Positions 55,475 to 63,758 of a DNA stretch of 64,000 bases are shown in pieces. The notes beneath the pieces were generated by a model that had not been told where the DNA came from, searched no databases, and saw only the letters and a list, made by a program, of their open reading frames with translations. The stretch is from Rhodocyclaceae bacterium (GTDB taxonomy: Bacteria > Pseudomonadota > Gammaproteobacteria > Burkholderiales > Rhodocyclaceae), in the NCBI GenBank assembly GCA_016718525.1, contig JADKDD010000002.1:1597949-1661948 (forward strand). Reading direction: 5' to 3'. Within the stretch, counting starts at the first letter, position 1. Each line of letters starts with the position of its first letter. Position numbers and translations under genes: made by a program.

Positions 55475-56478
55475 GCTTTCTGTTCACCCGCCTTTCACTG
55501 ATCATTCCTACCTTCATCGGCATGACGCTGGTGGCGTTTTTCCTGATCCGGTTGGTGCCTGGCGACCCGATTGAAGCCTTGGCTGGCGAACGCGGTATCG
55601 ATGCAGCACGGCACGCCGCTTTGCTCACCGAATATGGCTTGGACAAACCGCTGTGGACGCAATACGGCTTGTATATCGGGCGTGTGATGTCCGGTGATTT
55701 GGGGCGATCCATCGTTACCCACGAGTCGGTACTCAGCGAATTTTTGGCGCTGTTTCCAGCGACGATTGAGTTGGCGCTCTGCGCGACGCTGTTTTCACTG
55801 TTGATTGGAATCCCTGCCGGGGTCATTGCTGCGGTGAATCGCAACTCGGTCTTTGATCATGGTGTTATGGGCATTTCACTTACCGGTTATTCGATGCCGA
55901 TCTTCTGGTGGGGCTTGTTGTTGATCCTGCTGTTCTCGGTGCAATTGGGCTGGACGCCAGTGTCGGGAAGAATCGCGGTGACACACTTCATCGAGCCGAC
56001 CACCGGTTTTCTGCTGATCGACACTTTGCTCGAAGGCAATAAGGCCGCATTTTGGTCGGCGGTATCACACCTGATTTTGCCGACCATCGTGCTTGGCACC
56101 AATCCCCTGGCCACGATCGCGCGGATGACACGCTCGGCGATGCTGGAGGTGTTGGGTGAAGATTACATTCGTACAGCGCGTGCCAAAGGCTTGTCCCGCT
56201 TCCGGGTGGTGGCGCTGCATGCCTTTCGCAATGCGCTGATCCCGGTGGTGACGGTGGTCGGGCTGCAGGTCGGTGTGTTGTTTACCGGCGCCATTTTGAC
56301 CGAGACCATATTCTCCTGGCCGGGCGTTGGCAAATGGTTGATCGAAGCCATTCACCGGCGTGATTACCCGGTGTTGCAAGGCGGCATGCTGCTGCTGGGA
56401 GTAATCGTGATGTCGGTCAATCTGCTGGTCGATTTGACTTACGGCATCATCAATCCGCGGATACGGCACACCCAATGA
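55468..56478 (+). CDS. dppB: Peptide ABC permease (DppB-like)
   Basis: A 336-residue permease starting LRFLFTRLSLIIPTFIGMTL with FFLIRLVPGDPIEALAGERG, six helices and the EAA loop LEVLGEDYIRTARAKGLSRF. It is the first gene of a five-gene uptake operon. The leader was duplicated by the island to its left. Confidence 0.93.
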   Translation: MLRFLFTRLSLIIPTFIGMTLVAFFLIRLVPGDPIEALAGERGIDAARHAALLTEYGLDKPLWTQYGLYIGRVMSGDLGRSIVTHESVLSEFLALFPATIELALCATLFSLLIGIPAGVIAAVNRNSVFDHGVMGISLTGYSMPIFWWGLLLILLFSVQLGWTPVSGRIAVTHFIEPTTGFLLIDTLLEGNKAAFWSAVSHLILPTIVLGTNPLATIARMTRSAMLEVLGEDYIRTARAKGLSRFRVVALHAFRNALIPVVTVVGLQVGVLFTGAILTETIFSWPGVGKWLIEAIHRRDYPVLQGGMLLLGVIVMSVNLLVDLTYGIINPRIRHTQ

Positions 56479-57383
56479 GTGCGCCCGGCATTGCTCCGAC
56501 CGCGGGTCAACCCATACAGTCGCCGCCGCATCCGCTGCGCGAATTCTGGGGCTATTTCAGCAGCAACCATGGCGCCGTGGCCGGCCTCGTCATCATTGTG
56601 CTGGTATTACTGATGGCGATCTTTGCCGACCTCATTGCCCCTCACGCACCGTTCGAGACCAATACGCTGGTCGCCTTGACGCCGCCGTTTTGGCAGGATG
56701 GCGGCTCGACCACCTACCTGCTTGGCACCGATGCAATTGGTCGCGATATTTTGTCACGCTTGATTTACGGCTCACGCTTGTCGTTGTCGATCGGCGTTGT
56801 GGTGGTTACCTTATCGGTCATCACCGGCGTGGTGCTGGGTTTGCTGGCAGGATATTTCCGTGGTGTGCTGGAGATTGCGATCATGCGCGTGATGGACATC
56901 ATGCTGACCATCCCCAGCCTGCTGCTGGCCATCGTGATTGTTGCCATCCTCGGGCCGGGGCTGATCAACGCGATGATCGCCGTTGCGCTGGTGGTGCTGC
57001 CGCATTACGTGCGCATCACTCGCGCCACGGTGATTGCGGAAATGTCCAAGGACTATGTGACTGCCGCAGTGGTCAGCGGCGCCGGAAGAATCCGCATCAT
57101 GTTCAGTGAAGTCCTGCCGAACTGCACGCCGCTATTGATTGTGCAGGCGTCGCTCGGTATTTCGGCCGCGATCCTGGATGCCGCAGCGCTGGGTTTTCTG
57201 GGTCTTGGCGCGCAGCCGCCTTCGCCCGAGTGGGGCACGATGCTTGCCGATTCACGTGAATTTGTGCTCCGTGCCTGGTGGGTGGTGACCTTTCCGGGAT
57301 TGATGATTTTGATCACCGTGCTGGCGTTCAATTTACTGGGCGACGGCTTGCGCGATGCGCTTGATCCAAAGTTGAAGCGATGA
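56475..57383 (+). CDS. dppC: Peptide ABC permease (DppC-like)
   Basis: A 302-residue permease with the OppC N-terminal segment (FWGYFSSNHGAVAGLVIIVL), LGTDAIGRDILSRLIYGSR and the EAA loop EMSKDYVTAAVVSGAGRIRI. It overlaps its neighbours by ATGA. Confidence 0.94.
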   Translation: MSAPGIAPTAGQPIQSPPHPLREFWGYFSSNHGAVAGLVIIVLVLLMAIFADLIAPHAPFETNTLVALTPPFWQDGGSTTYLLGTDAIGRDILSRLIYGSRLSLSIGVVVVTLSVITGVVLGLLAGYFRGVLEIAIMRVMDIMLTIPSLLLAIVIVAILGPGLINAMIAVALVVLPHYVRITRATVIAEMSKDYVTAAVVSGAGRIRIMFSEVLPNCTPLLIVQASLGISAAILDAAALGFLGLGAQPPSPEWGTMLADSREFVLRAWWVVTFPGLMILITVLAFNLLGDGLRDALDPKLKR

Positions 57384-58405
57384 CCATGCCGCTGCTCGAA
57401 ATCGAAAATCTCAGCGTACGTTTCCCCTCGCACAATGCAGTAATGCATGCGGTGGAAGGTGTGAGCCTCACGCTGGATGAAGGCGAGGTATTGGGCATCG
57501 TCGGCGAGTCGGGTTCCGGCAAGACCGTGACCATGCTGGCCCTGATGGGCTTGGTCGCCTATCCCGGACAGATCACGGCGGACAAGCTGAATTTTCAGGG
57601 ACAGAATTTGCTCAAGTTGCCGGATGACCAGCGCCGCGCCTTGATTGGCAAGGATTTGGCGATGATTTTTCAGGAGCCGACGACCAGCTTGAATCCGTGT
57701 TTCACCATTGGCTATCAGTTGGCGGAGACCTTGCGCCTGCATTTGAACATGGACAAAAAATCCGCCCGCAAGCGCGCGATTGAACTGCTCGAACAAGTCG
57801 GTATTTCTTCGCCGGAAAGCCGCCTTAAAGCTTATCCGCATCAACTCTCCGGCGGCATGAATCAACGGGTGATGATTGCGATGGCGATCGCCTGCAACCC
57901 CAAAATGCTGATTGCTGATGAGCCGACCACGGCGCTCGACGTTACCATCCAGGCGCAGATTCTTGACCTGCTGCGCCGCTTGCAAAGCGAGCGCGGCATG
58001 GCGCTGGTGTTGATTACGCACAACATGGGCGTGGTTGCCGAAATGGCGCAGCGCGTTGCCGTGATGTATGCCGGCCAGGTGATGGAACAAAACAGCGCCT
58101 CCGCACTTTTTGCTTCGCCCCAGCATCCCTACACCGCGGCACTGCTGAGCGCCTTGCCAGAACGAAACACGGAAAGTGCACGCCTGACGACGATTCCGGG
58201 CATGGTGCCAGGGTTGTTTGATCGTCCGCGCGGCTGCTTGTTTGAACCACGCTGCGCCTATGCCAGCGAGCGCGCCAGAATCGAGCGCCCATTGCTGCGC
58301 GACTGGCATGGTGGACAAGTGCGCTGCCATCAACCGATGAGCGATCCTTCGCGCATTGACGCAGTGCAAAGCACTGAGCGGATCGTTGAAGGTGGTCCGG
58401 TATGA
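57380..58405 (+). CDS. dppD: Peptide ABC ATPase (DppD-like)
   Basis: A 341-residue ATPase with Walker A GESGSGKT, signature LSGGMNQR (methionine at the usual Q position), Walker B MLIADEPTTALD and the C-terminal cysteine-rich region CLFEPRCAYASERARIERP of oligopeptide ATPases. Start 57380 is coupled to dppC; 57386 is also possible. Confidence 0.94.
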   Translation: MTMPLLEIENLSVRFPSHNAVMHAVEGVSLTLDEGEVLGIVGESGSGKTVTMLALMGLVAYPGQITADKLNFQGQNLLKLPDDQRRALIGKDLAMIFQEPTTSLNPCFTIGYQLAETLRLHLNMDKKSARKRAIELLEQVGISSPESRLKAYPHQLSGGMNQRVMIAMAIACNPKMLIADEPTTALDVTIQAQILDLLRRLQSERGMALVLITHNMGVVAEMAQRVAVMYAGQVMEQNSASALFASPQHPYTAALLSALPERNTESARLTTIPGMVPGLFDRPRGCLFEPRCAYASERARIERPLLRDWHGGQVRCHQPMSDPSRIDAVQSTERIVEGGPV

Positions 58406-59445
58406 ACGCACCAGTTGGTGCTGATGGTACGGTGTCGGTGCCCCCTCCCCTTGAAGTGGGAGGGACTAATCCACCGGTTGTCGACGCAAAAAACTTGCAG
58501 CGCACTTACCAGATCAAACGCGGAATGTTCGCTGCGCCGGATCAGTTGCGTGCGGTCGGCGGCGTCTCGTTTACAGTCGCAAGCGGAAAAACGCTGGCGG
58601 TAGTCGGAGAATCGGGTTGCGGAAAATCGACGCTCGCGCGTATGGTTGCACTGATCGAAAAACCAACCGCCGGCGAACTGCGCTTGGGCGGGATGGATGC
58701 TGTGAATGCGCCGGATGAGGCGCGAAACCAACTCCGCCAGTCGGTGCAAATGGTCTTTCAAAACCCCTACGGTTCGCTCAATCCGCGCAAAAAAATCGGC
58801 AACATTCTGGAAGCGCCACTGGCGATCAACACCACGTTGAGCGTAGCGCAGCGGAGCGAACAAGGCCGCGCGATGATGGCTCGCGTTGGTTTGCGGCCCG
58901 AACATTACCAGCGCTATCCGCATATGTTTTCCGGCGGTCAACGGCAACGGATTGCCATTGCCCGGGCGTTGATGCTGCAACCCAGGCTGCTGGTGGCCGA
59001 CGAACCGGTTTCGGCACTCGACGTATCGATTCAGGCGCAAGTGCTCAATCTTCTGCTCGACCTGCAGGAGGAGATGGGGCTGGCATATTTGTTCATCTCG
59101 CACGATCTCGGGGTGGTGCGACACATTGCGCATGATGTGCTGGTAATGTATCTCGGCCATGCCATCGAGCAGGGTGAGAAGAACAAGATTTTCTCCAGCC
59201 CGCGACATCCCTATACGCAAGCCTTGCTGGGCTCAACGCCGGGTTTGGTCGGCACAGCACCGGGCATCAAACGGATTGTCTTGAAAGGTGAGTTGCCTTC
59301 GCCATTAAATCCTCCGGCCGGATGTGTATTTTCCACGCGATGCCCGCATGTGACCGAGCGCTGTCGCGTTGAGCGACCGGTAATGCGCGAGGTCGATGGC
59401 CGCCAGGTGGCCTGCCACGAAGCAGAAAAACTGATTAGCGCATAA
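58402..59445 (+). CDS. dppF: Peptide ABC ATPase (DppF-like)
   Basis: A 347-residue ATPase with Walker A GESGCGKS, signature FSGGQRQR, Walker B LLVADEPVSALD and the C-terminal region CVFSTRCPHVTERC. The usual protein begins about at residue 28 (VVDAKNLQRTYQ). The first 27 residues are encoded by a dispersed repeat (58413-58438) followed by a palindromic element (58443-58464), read through in frame. The extension is probably not needed for function. Confidence 0.93.
   Translation: MNAPVGADGTVSVPPPLEVGGTNPPVVDAKNLQRTYQIKRGMFAAPDQLRAVGGVSFTVASGKTLAVVGESGCGKSTLARMVALIEKPTAGELRLGGMDAVNAPDEARNQLRQSVQMVFQNPYGSLNPRKKIGNILEAPLAINTTLSVAQRSEQGRAMMARVGLRPEHYQRYPHMFSGGQRQRIAIARALMLQPRLLVADEPVSALDVSIQAQVLNLLLDLQEEMGLAYLFISHDLGVVRHIAHDVLVMYLGHAIEQGEKNKIFSSPRHPYTQALLGSTPGLVGTAPGIKRIVLKGELPSPLNPPAGCVFSTRCPHVTERCRVERPVMREVDGRQVACHEAEKLISA
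58413..58438 (+). repeat. Dispersed GTTGGTGCTG repeat, copy 11 (in dppF)
   Basis: The core AGTTGGTGCTG is followed by ATGGT and ACGGTGTC. It is read in frame as PVGADGTVS at the N-terminus of DppF. Confidence 0.85.
58443..58464. repeat. REP-like palindromic element in dppF
   Basis: CCCTCCC and GGGAGGG are separated by CTTGAAGT. Similar C-rich/G-rich palindromes occur in many copies in some proteobacterial genomes, usually between genes; here it is inside the coding sequence. I found no other copy in the window. Confidence 0.6.
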
Positions 59446-59496
59446 GATTCACAGCCACAACACCATTCGTACTTCGTGGCGATGGTGATCAATAAC

Positions 59497-59522
59497 TTCA
59501 CGGCGTCTTGCCAGCACCAACT
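59497..59522 (-). repeat. Dispersed GTTGGTGCTG repeat, copy 12
   Basis: On the minus strand AGTTGGTGCTG is followed by GCAAG and ACGCCGTG. It lies in the 111-bp gap between dppF and dppA, 34 bp before the dppA start. Confidence 0.85.
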
Positions 59523-59556
59523 GGCAAATCCAAAACATCACAAAGGAGTTTTTGCA

Positions 59557-61170
59557 ATGCGTGCCCCCACCGTCAAAATTAGAGTTGCGCTGCTTTGCGC
59601 GATGAGCATTCCAGCAATCTTGGTCGCGGCACCGGTTGCCGCCAAGACATTGGTCTTTTGCTCGGAAGGCAGTCCGGAGAACTTCTATCCCGCCATCAAT
59701 ACCACGGGAACATCGTTTGATGCGAACAGTCAGATCTATAGCCGCATCGTTGAGTTTGAACGCGGCGGCACAAAGGTCGGCCCGGGGCTCGCCGAGCGCT
59801 GGACGATTTCCAAGGACGGTAAGGAATACACTTTTTTCCTGCGCAAGGGAGTGAAGTGGCATTCCAACAAATCCTACAAACCGACACGTGACTTCAACGC
59901 GGACGATGTGATCTTTGCATTTGAGCGGCAGTGGAAAGAGAGCAATCCGTATTTCAAGGTCACCAGTTCCAACCACACGTTTTTCAATGATATGGGTATG
60001 CCAGCCCTGCTCAAGTCGGTCGAAAAAGTGGACGACTACACGATCAAGATCACCATCAATCAACCTACGGCACCTTTCCTTGCCAATCTGGCGATGGAGT
60101 ATGCGGGAGTGCAGTCCAAGGAGTACGCTGACGCGATGCAGAAGGCGGGTACGCCGGAGAAGGTCGATCAGGAGCCAATCGGAACCGGACCGTTTTCCCT
60201 GGTTCAATATCAGAAAGACGCGATTATTCGTTACAAGGCTTTTGCCCAGTTTTATGGCGGCAAAGCCCCGATCGATGACTTGATCTTTGCCATTACCCCG
60301 GATTCATCAGTGCGCTGGGCGAAGCTGCAAAAAGGTGAGTGTCATGTCATGCCGTATCCCAATCCGGCCGACTTGGATGCCATGCGCAAAGAAGCCAATA
60401 CCAAACTCATGGAGCAACCTGGCCTGAACGTGGGTTATCTGGCCTACAACGTGCAGAAGAAACCGTTTGACGATGTTCGGGTGCGTAAAGCCATGAACAT
60501 GGCGATCAACAAGAAAGCCATTATTGATGCCGTGTATCTGTCCAGCGGCACAGCGGCCAAGAACCCGATTCCGCCAACGCAGTGGTCGTACAACAATGCG
60601 ATCAAGGATGACGTATACGATCCGGAAGGTGCCAGGAAGTTACTGGCCGCTGCTGGCTATCCGAAGGGGTTCAGCACTGATATGTGGGCAATGCCAGTGC
60701 AGCGACCCTACAACCCGAACGCCCGGCGCATTGCGGAACTGATGCAGGCCGATCTGGCGAAAGTTGGCGTGACGGTTGAGATCAAGAGTTATGAATGGGG
60801 CGAATATCGCAAGCGCATGCAAAACGGCGAGCATCAGACCGGTATGCTCGGCTGGACTGGCGACAACGGTGATCCGGACAACTTTCTCACCAATCTTTTG
60901 AGTTGCGATGCGGCCAAGCCCGGTGGAGCGAACGTTGCCAAGTGGTGCAATCAGGCGTTTCAGGAGCTAATCAGCAAGGCGGTCACGCTGACCGATCAGG
61001 CCGAGCGCACCAAACTTTACGAAAAGGCGCAGGTGGTGTTTAAAGAGCAAGCGCCGTGGTTGCCCATTGCCCACGCGGTGCAGCTGACGCCGGTACGTAA
61101 AGAAGTCATCGACTTCAAACAAAGCCCGTTCGGCCGCCACACTTTCTACGGCGTGGACATCAAAGAATAG
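59557..61170 (+). CDS. dppA: Peptide-binding protein (DppA-like)
   Basis: A 537-residue periplasmic SBP_bac_5 protein. The signal peptide ends near residue 28 (VAAPVAA-KTLVFC). Family segments are SEGSPENFYPAINTTGTSFD, the DppA-like start of the mature protein, and LGWTGDNGDPDNFLTNLLSC. A CAAAGGAGTT ribosome binding site precedes ATG 59557. Unusually the binding-protein gene is last in the operon. Confidence 0.94.
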   Translation: MRAPTVKIRVALLCAMSIPAILVAAPVAAKTLVFCSEGSPENFYPAINTTGTSFDANSQIYSRIVEFERGGTKVGPGLAERWTISKDGKEYTFFLRKGVKWHSNKSYKPTRDFNADDVIFAFERQWKESNPYFKVTSSNHTFFNDMGMPALLKSVEKVDDYTIKITINQPTAPFLANLAMEYAGVQSKEYADAMQKAGTPEKVDQEPIGTGPFSLVQYQKDAIIRYKAFAQFYGGKAPIDDLIFAITPDSSVRWAKLQKGECHVMPYPNPADLDAMRKEANTKLMEQPGLNVGYLAYNVQKKPFDDVRVRKAMNMAINKKAIIDAVYLSSGTAAKNPIPPTQWSYNNAIKDDVYDPEGARKLLAAAGYPKGFSTDMWAMPVQRPYNPNARRIAELMQADLAKVGVTVEIKSYEWGEYRKRMQNGEHQTGMLGWTGDNGDPDNFLTNLLSCDAAKPGGANVAKWCNQAFQELISKAVTLTDQAERTKLYEKAQVVFKEQAPWLPIAHAVQLTPVRKEVIDFKQSPFGRHTFYGVDIKE

Positions 61171-61235
61171 CTGGTCGGGCAGAGCGTTGTTAACAGCTCG
61201 CTCTGCCGCTTCAGCAAGCCGGCAACCGTCCGGGA

Positions 61236-62003
61236 CTACATCTGTTTGAAGCGGTGTGAGTAACTACGGCTCACTTCGACCCGCTCGTCAATGCCTTTGA
61301 GGCGAATCATCAGATGCCCGCGAATGTCCCGCGTCACATCCTGGATGGCTTTGACATTGACCAGACTCGAGCGATGAATTTGCCAGAACTGCTCCGGGTC
61401 CAATTCGCCAACCAGTTCGTAAATCGGCTTGCGGATTAGTGCTTCACCGCTGGCACGAACCACTCGAGTGTATTTGTCGGCGGCCTGAAAAAACAATACT
61501 TCGCTGGTGGCGATGAACTCCAGGCGTTCACCGATCGATGCTTGTATCCACTGCAAGTAACCACTGGCCGGTGGCTTGGCGTTTTCACGTAGTTTTTCCA
61601 GCAACGTGGCCCAGACTTCGCCTTCGCGCGGTGTCGGACTGCTGCGCTCCAGCGCGGTTTTCAGGCGGCTGACGGTGCGTGCAAGGCGCTCCGGGTCGAC
61701 GGGTTTGAGCAGATAGTCGATTGCCCCTCGATCAAAGGCATCGATCGCGTATTCGTCGTAGGCAGTGACAAATACAACGTGTATGTTGTCGTCCAATTGC
61801 GCGGCGACTTCAATCCCAGAGATCCCAGGCATGCGAATGTCGAGGAAGGCGATTTGCGGCGACTTCTCATCGGCAAGTTTCACTGCCTCTTTTCCGTTGG
61901 TTGCCAGCGCGACGATTTCAAGTTCAGGCCAGACCTGCGCGAGCCGACCAGCCAGCTGCTCGCGCATCAGGCGTTCGTCGTCGGCAATGAGCGCTGTAAC
62001 CAT
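61236..62003 (-). CDS. LytTR-family response regulator
   Basis: A 255-residue response regulator: receiver domain with phospho-acceptor aspartate 55 (IAFLDIRMPG) and lysine in LLKPVDPERL, then a C-terminal LytTR DNA-binding domain (about 150-255; FWQIHRSSLVNVKAI). It pairs with the overlapping kinase (TAATG junction). LytTR regulators of this AlgR/LytR type commonly control surface or peptide-response genes; the target here is unknown. Confidence 0.93.
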   Translation of the reverse strand: MVTALIADDERLMREQLAGRLAQVWPELEIVALATNGKEAVKLADEKSPQIAFLDIRMPGISGIEVAAQLDDNIHVVFVTAYDEYAIDAFDRGAIDYLLKPVDPERLARTVSRLKTALERSSPTPREGEVWATLLEKLRENAKPPASGYLQWIQASIGERLEFIATSEVLFFQAADKYTRVVRASGEALIRKPIYELVGELDPEQFWQIHRSSLVNVKAIQDVTRDIRGHLMIRLKGIDERVEVSRSYSHRFKQM

Positions 62004-63265
62004 TATGCGTTTCTCGAGACAGGCAGGTCGCTGACTGAATAAGGTAGTTCGATTCTAACTTGCGTCCCGCAAGGTGCGTTTGGGGTAATGATGAGTTGTC
62101 CGCGTTTATCAAACATGGCGGCCAGACGTTCGCGAATGTTGCTGATGCCAACACCACCGCCGGAGGTTGCAGATTTTGGTGAAAAACCAATCCCGGTATC
62201 CGCAACTATGATGACCAGATGCCCGTCGCTGATTTCCGCCTTGATTTTGATTTGCCCGCCTTCCGCTTTGGGTTCCAGACCATGCTGAATTGCATTCTCG
62301 ACCAGCGACTGCAGGATCAGCGGCGGCAAGCTGGCGGATTCCAGGCCGGGAGGGACGTCGATTACGATATCGAGCCGGTCTTCCATGCGCACTTTGAGAA
62401 TTTCCAGGTAGTGCCGGCAGATATCCACTTCGCGGCCGACGGTGGAGTCGGGTTTGCGCAAGTTAGGCATCACCGAGCGCAAATAACCGATCAGATTGCC
62501 CTGCATCTTGGCGGCGCGCGGCGGGTCGGTTTCAATCAGATGTTCGACCGCTGCCAAAGTATTGAACAAAAAATGTGGCTCGACCTGAGCTTGCAAGGCT
62601 TGCAGGCGGGCCTCCGCCAATTGCTGCTTGAGCGTTGCATGATCGGCAGCCTCAATCGCCACAGCAGCTTTGGCTTCAGCACGTAGTTTCGAGTTGGCGA
62701 CAAAACGGATGATGAACATCACCAAAATCAGCAGCAAGACGATCTGCGGCAGGCTTACCCGCGAAGCCGGCGGTGCGATTTCGATCGTCTCGTCCTCGTC
62801 GTCGACCGGATGGCCGGCATTTATTCGCCGCTGCTCGGCTTTGTTGATTTCCTGCTCGATTTTGTTGCCAAGACGTTCAAGGTCGGCTGATCCCTTGATC
62901 ACCACGCCATCCTGTCCGATCTTGATTTCGACATCACGCGGTTTGGCCTTGCTATCCGATTCCTTGGTGGTTTGGTCCTTTGACGGCGTGTTGTCAGCAC
63001 CAACTGGTGGAACGATGGAGGGTGCAGCCGACTCCAGTGGCTGGGGAGGTTCGGGAGGCGGCGGGGGCGTTTTCTTGAGGACTTTGACCACTGGATGCTG
63101 GGGTTTGCTCTTTTCAAACAGGTTGCCGACCATGTTGGCGGCTATCAAAAGCAAAATGCAAAGGCCAACGAACCGCCAGAACGACAGGCGGGCGAGAAAA
63201 TCGGTCGCTTGAGAGAAACCGCTTTGCAAGCCTTGACGAATTTCTTGATACACAGAGGTAGTCAT
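62003..63265 (-). CDS. LytS-like sensor histidine kinase
   Basis: A 420-residue kinase. Two helices (about 31-46 and 174-190) flank a 125-residue periplasmic domain that starts with a proline run (TPPPPPEPPQP), carries a dispersed repeat (PVGADNTPS, residues 87-95) and ends in a charged helical part. The phospho-acceptor is histidine 231 in VEPHFLFNTL (HisKA_5 type) and the ATP domain has LVENAIQHG (N324) and DTGIGF. The periplasmic sensor resembles no domain I know. Confidence 0.92.
   Translation of the reverse strand: MTTSVYQEIRQGLQSGFSQATDFLARLSFWRFVGLCILLLIAANMVGNLFEKSKPQHPVVKVLKKTPPPPPEPPQPLESAAPSIVPPVGADNTPSKDQTTKESDSKAKPRDVEIKIGQDGVVIKGSADLERLGNKIEQEINKAEQRRINAGHPVDDEDETIEIAPPASRVSLPQIVLLLILVMFIIRFVANSKLRAEAKAAVAIEAADHATLKQQLAEARLQALQAQVEPHFLFNTLAAVEHLIETDPPRAAKMQGNLIGYLRSVMPNLRKPDSTVGREVDICRHYLEILKVRMEDRLDIVIDVPPGLESASLPPLILQSLVENAIQHGLEPKAEGGQIKIKAEISDGHLVIIVADTGIGFSPKSATSGGGVGISNIRERLAAMFDKRGQLIITPNAPCGTQVRIELPYSVSDLPVSRNA
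62980..63005 (-). repeat. Dispersed GTTGGTGCTG repeat, copy 13 (in kinase gene)
   Basis: On the minus strand AGTTGGTGCTG is followed by ACAAC and ACGCCGTC. It is in the same sense as the gene and is read as PVGADNTPS in the periplasmic linker. Confidence 0.88.
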
Positions 63266-63276
63266 CGGTTCAGACT

Positions 63277-63525
63277 TTATTCAGCGTTGTGGTGTTGCTG
63301 TTGGTTGGAAGTCTTCTTTACCGGGGTGACCGGACGCGCGGTCGACGGGGTGACGATAAAGCGTCCGATCGTCGGGATTGCGTTCGCCGTCTCAGCCTTT
63401 AAATCGGCGGGTTGGCTGCGCGGCATCAGCGCCGGAGAACTGGTCGCTACACACATCAGGAAGACGAAAATGCCGGTGGTGAGATACAAGGTGTTTTCGT
63501 ACAGGGCTTGTTTGGACTGATCCAT
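63277..63525 (-). CDS. Small single-helix membrane protein
   Basis: An 82-residue protein with one helix (YLTTGIFVFLMCVATSSPAL) near the N-terminus and a Pro/Thr-rich, probably periplasmic tail ending KKTSNQQQHHNAE. ATG 63525 has GTGGAG eight bases upstream. It lies 11 bp before the kinase and is likely cotranscribed, so it could be an accessory of that system. I do not recognise the family. Confidence 0.6.
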   Translation of the reverse strand: MDQSKQALYENTLYLTTGIFVFLMCVATSSPALMPRSQPADLKAETANAIPTIGRFIVTPSTARPVTPVKKTSNQQQHHNAE

Positions 63526-63537
63526 GGTTTGCTCCAC

Positions 63538-63758
63538 TTGCCGATTATCGGTGTCGCCAGCCTAAACAACGGCGACCCGCGGAGCGAGTAGAAAGCGACC
63601 AACTGCACAAATAACGGAGCAGGCGGTTCTATGGAGTCACTGAATTGGCGTGGTTGCATCGATCTTTGTATCAATGGGGAAGGACCGGGCTTTCCGCAAA
63701 GGCTGCATGATGCTAAAAGCAAACTAGCCAACAGCAACAGCTTTCCGCCAAACGCCGC
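63538..63758. other. 221-bp gap with no supported gene
   Basis: I find no RNA, terminator with T-run or convincing reading frame here. A short minus-strand frame with a lipobox-like start is discussed among the rejected items. Confidence 0.5.

Noticed and set aside
55548..55572. GTTGGTGCC followed by TGGCGACCC in dppB resembles the dispersed repeat
   Set aside because: It encodes the family motif RLVPGDPI that all DppB proteins have, and the core is not intact.
63456..63737. Minus-strand frame starting MLLASLLLASCS with a lipobox-like cysteine
   Set aside because: It overlaps the small membrane protein gene in another frame, the rest is Pro/Ser-rich without family resemblance, and no ribosome binding site is clear.
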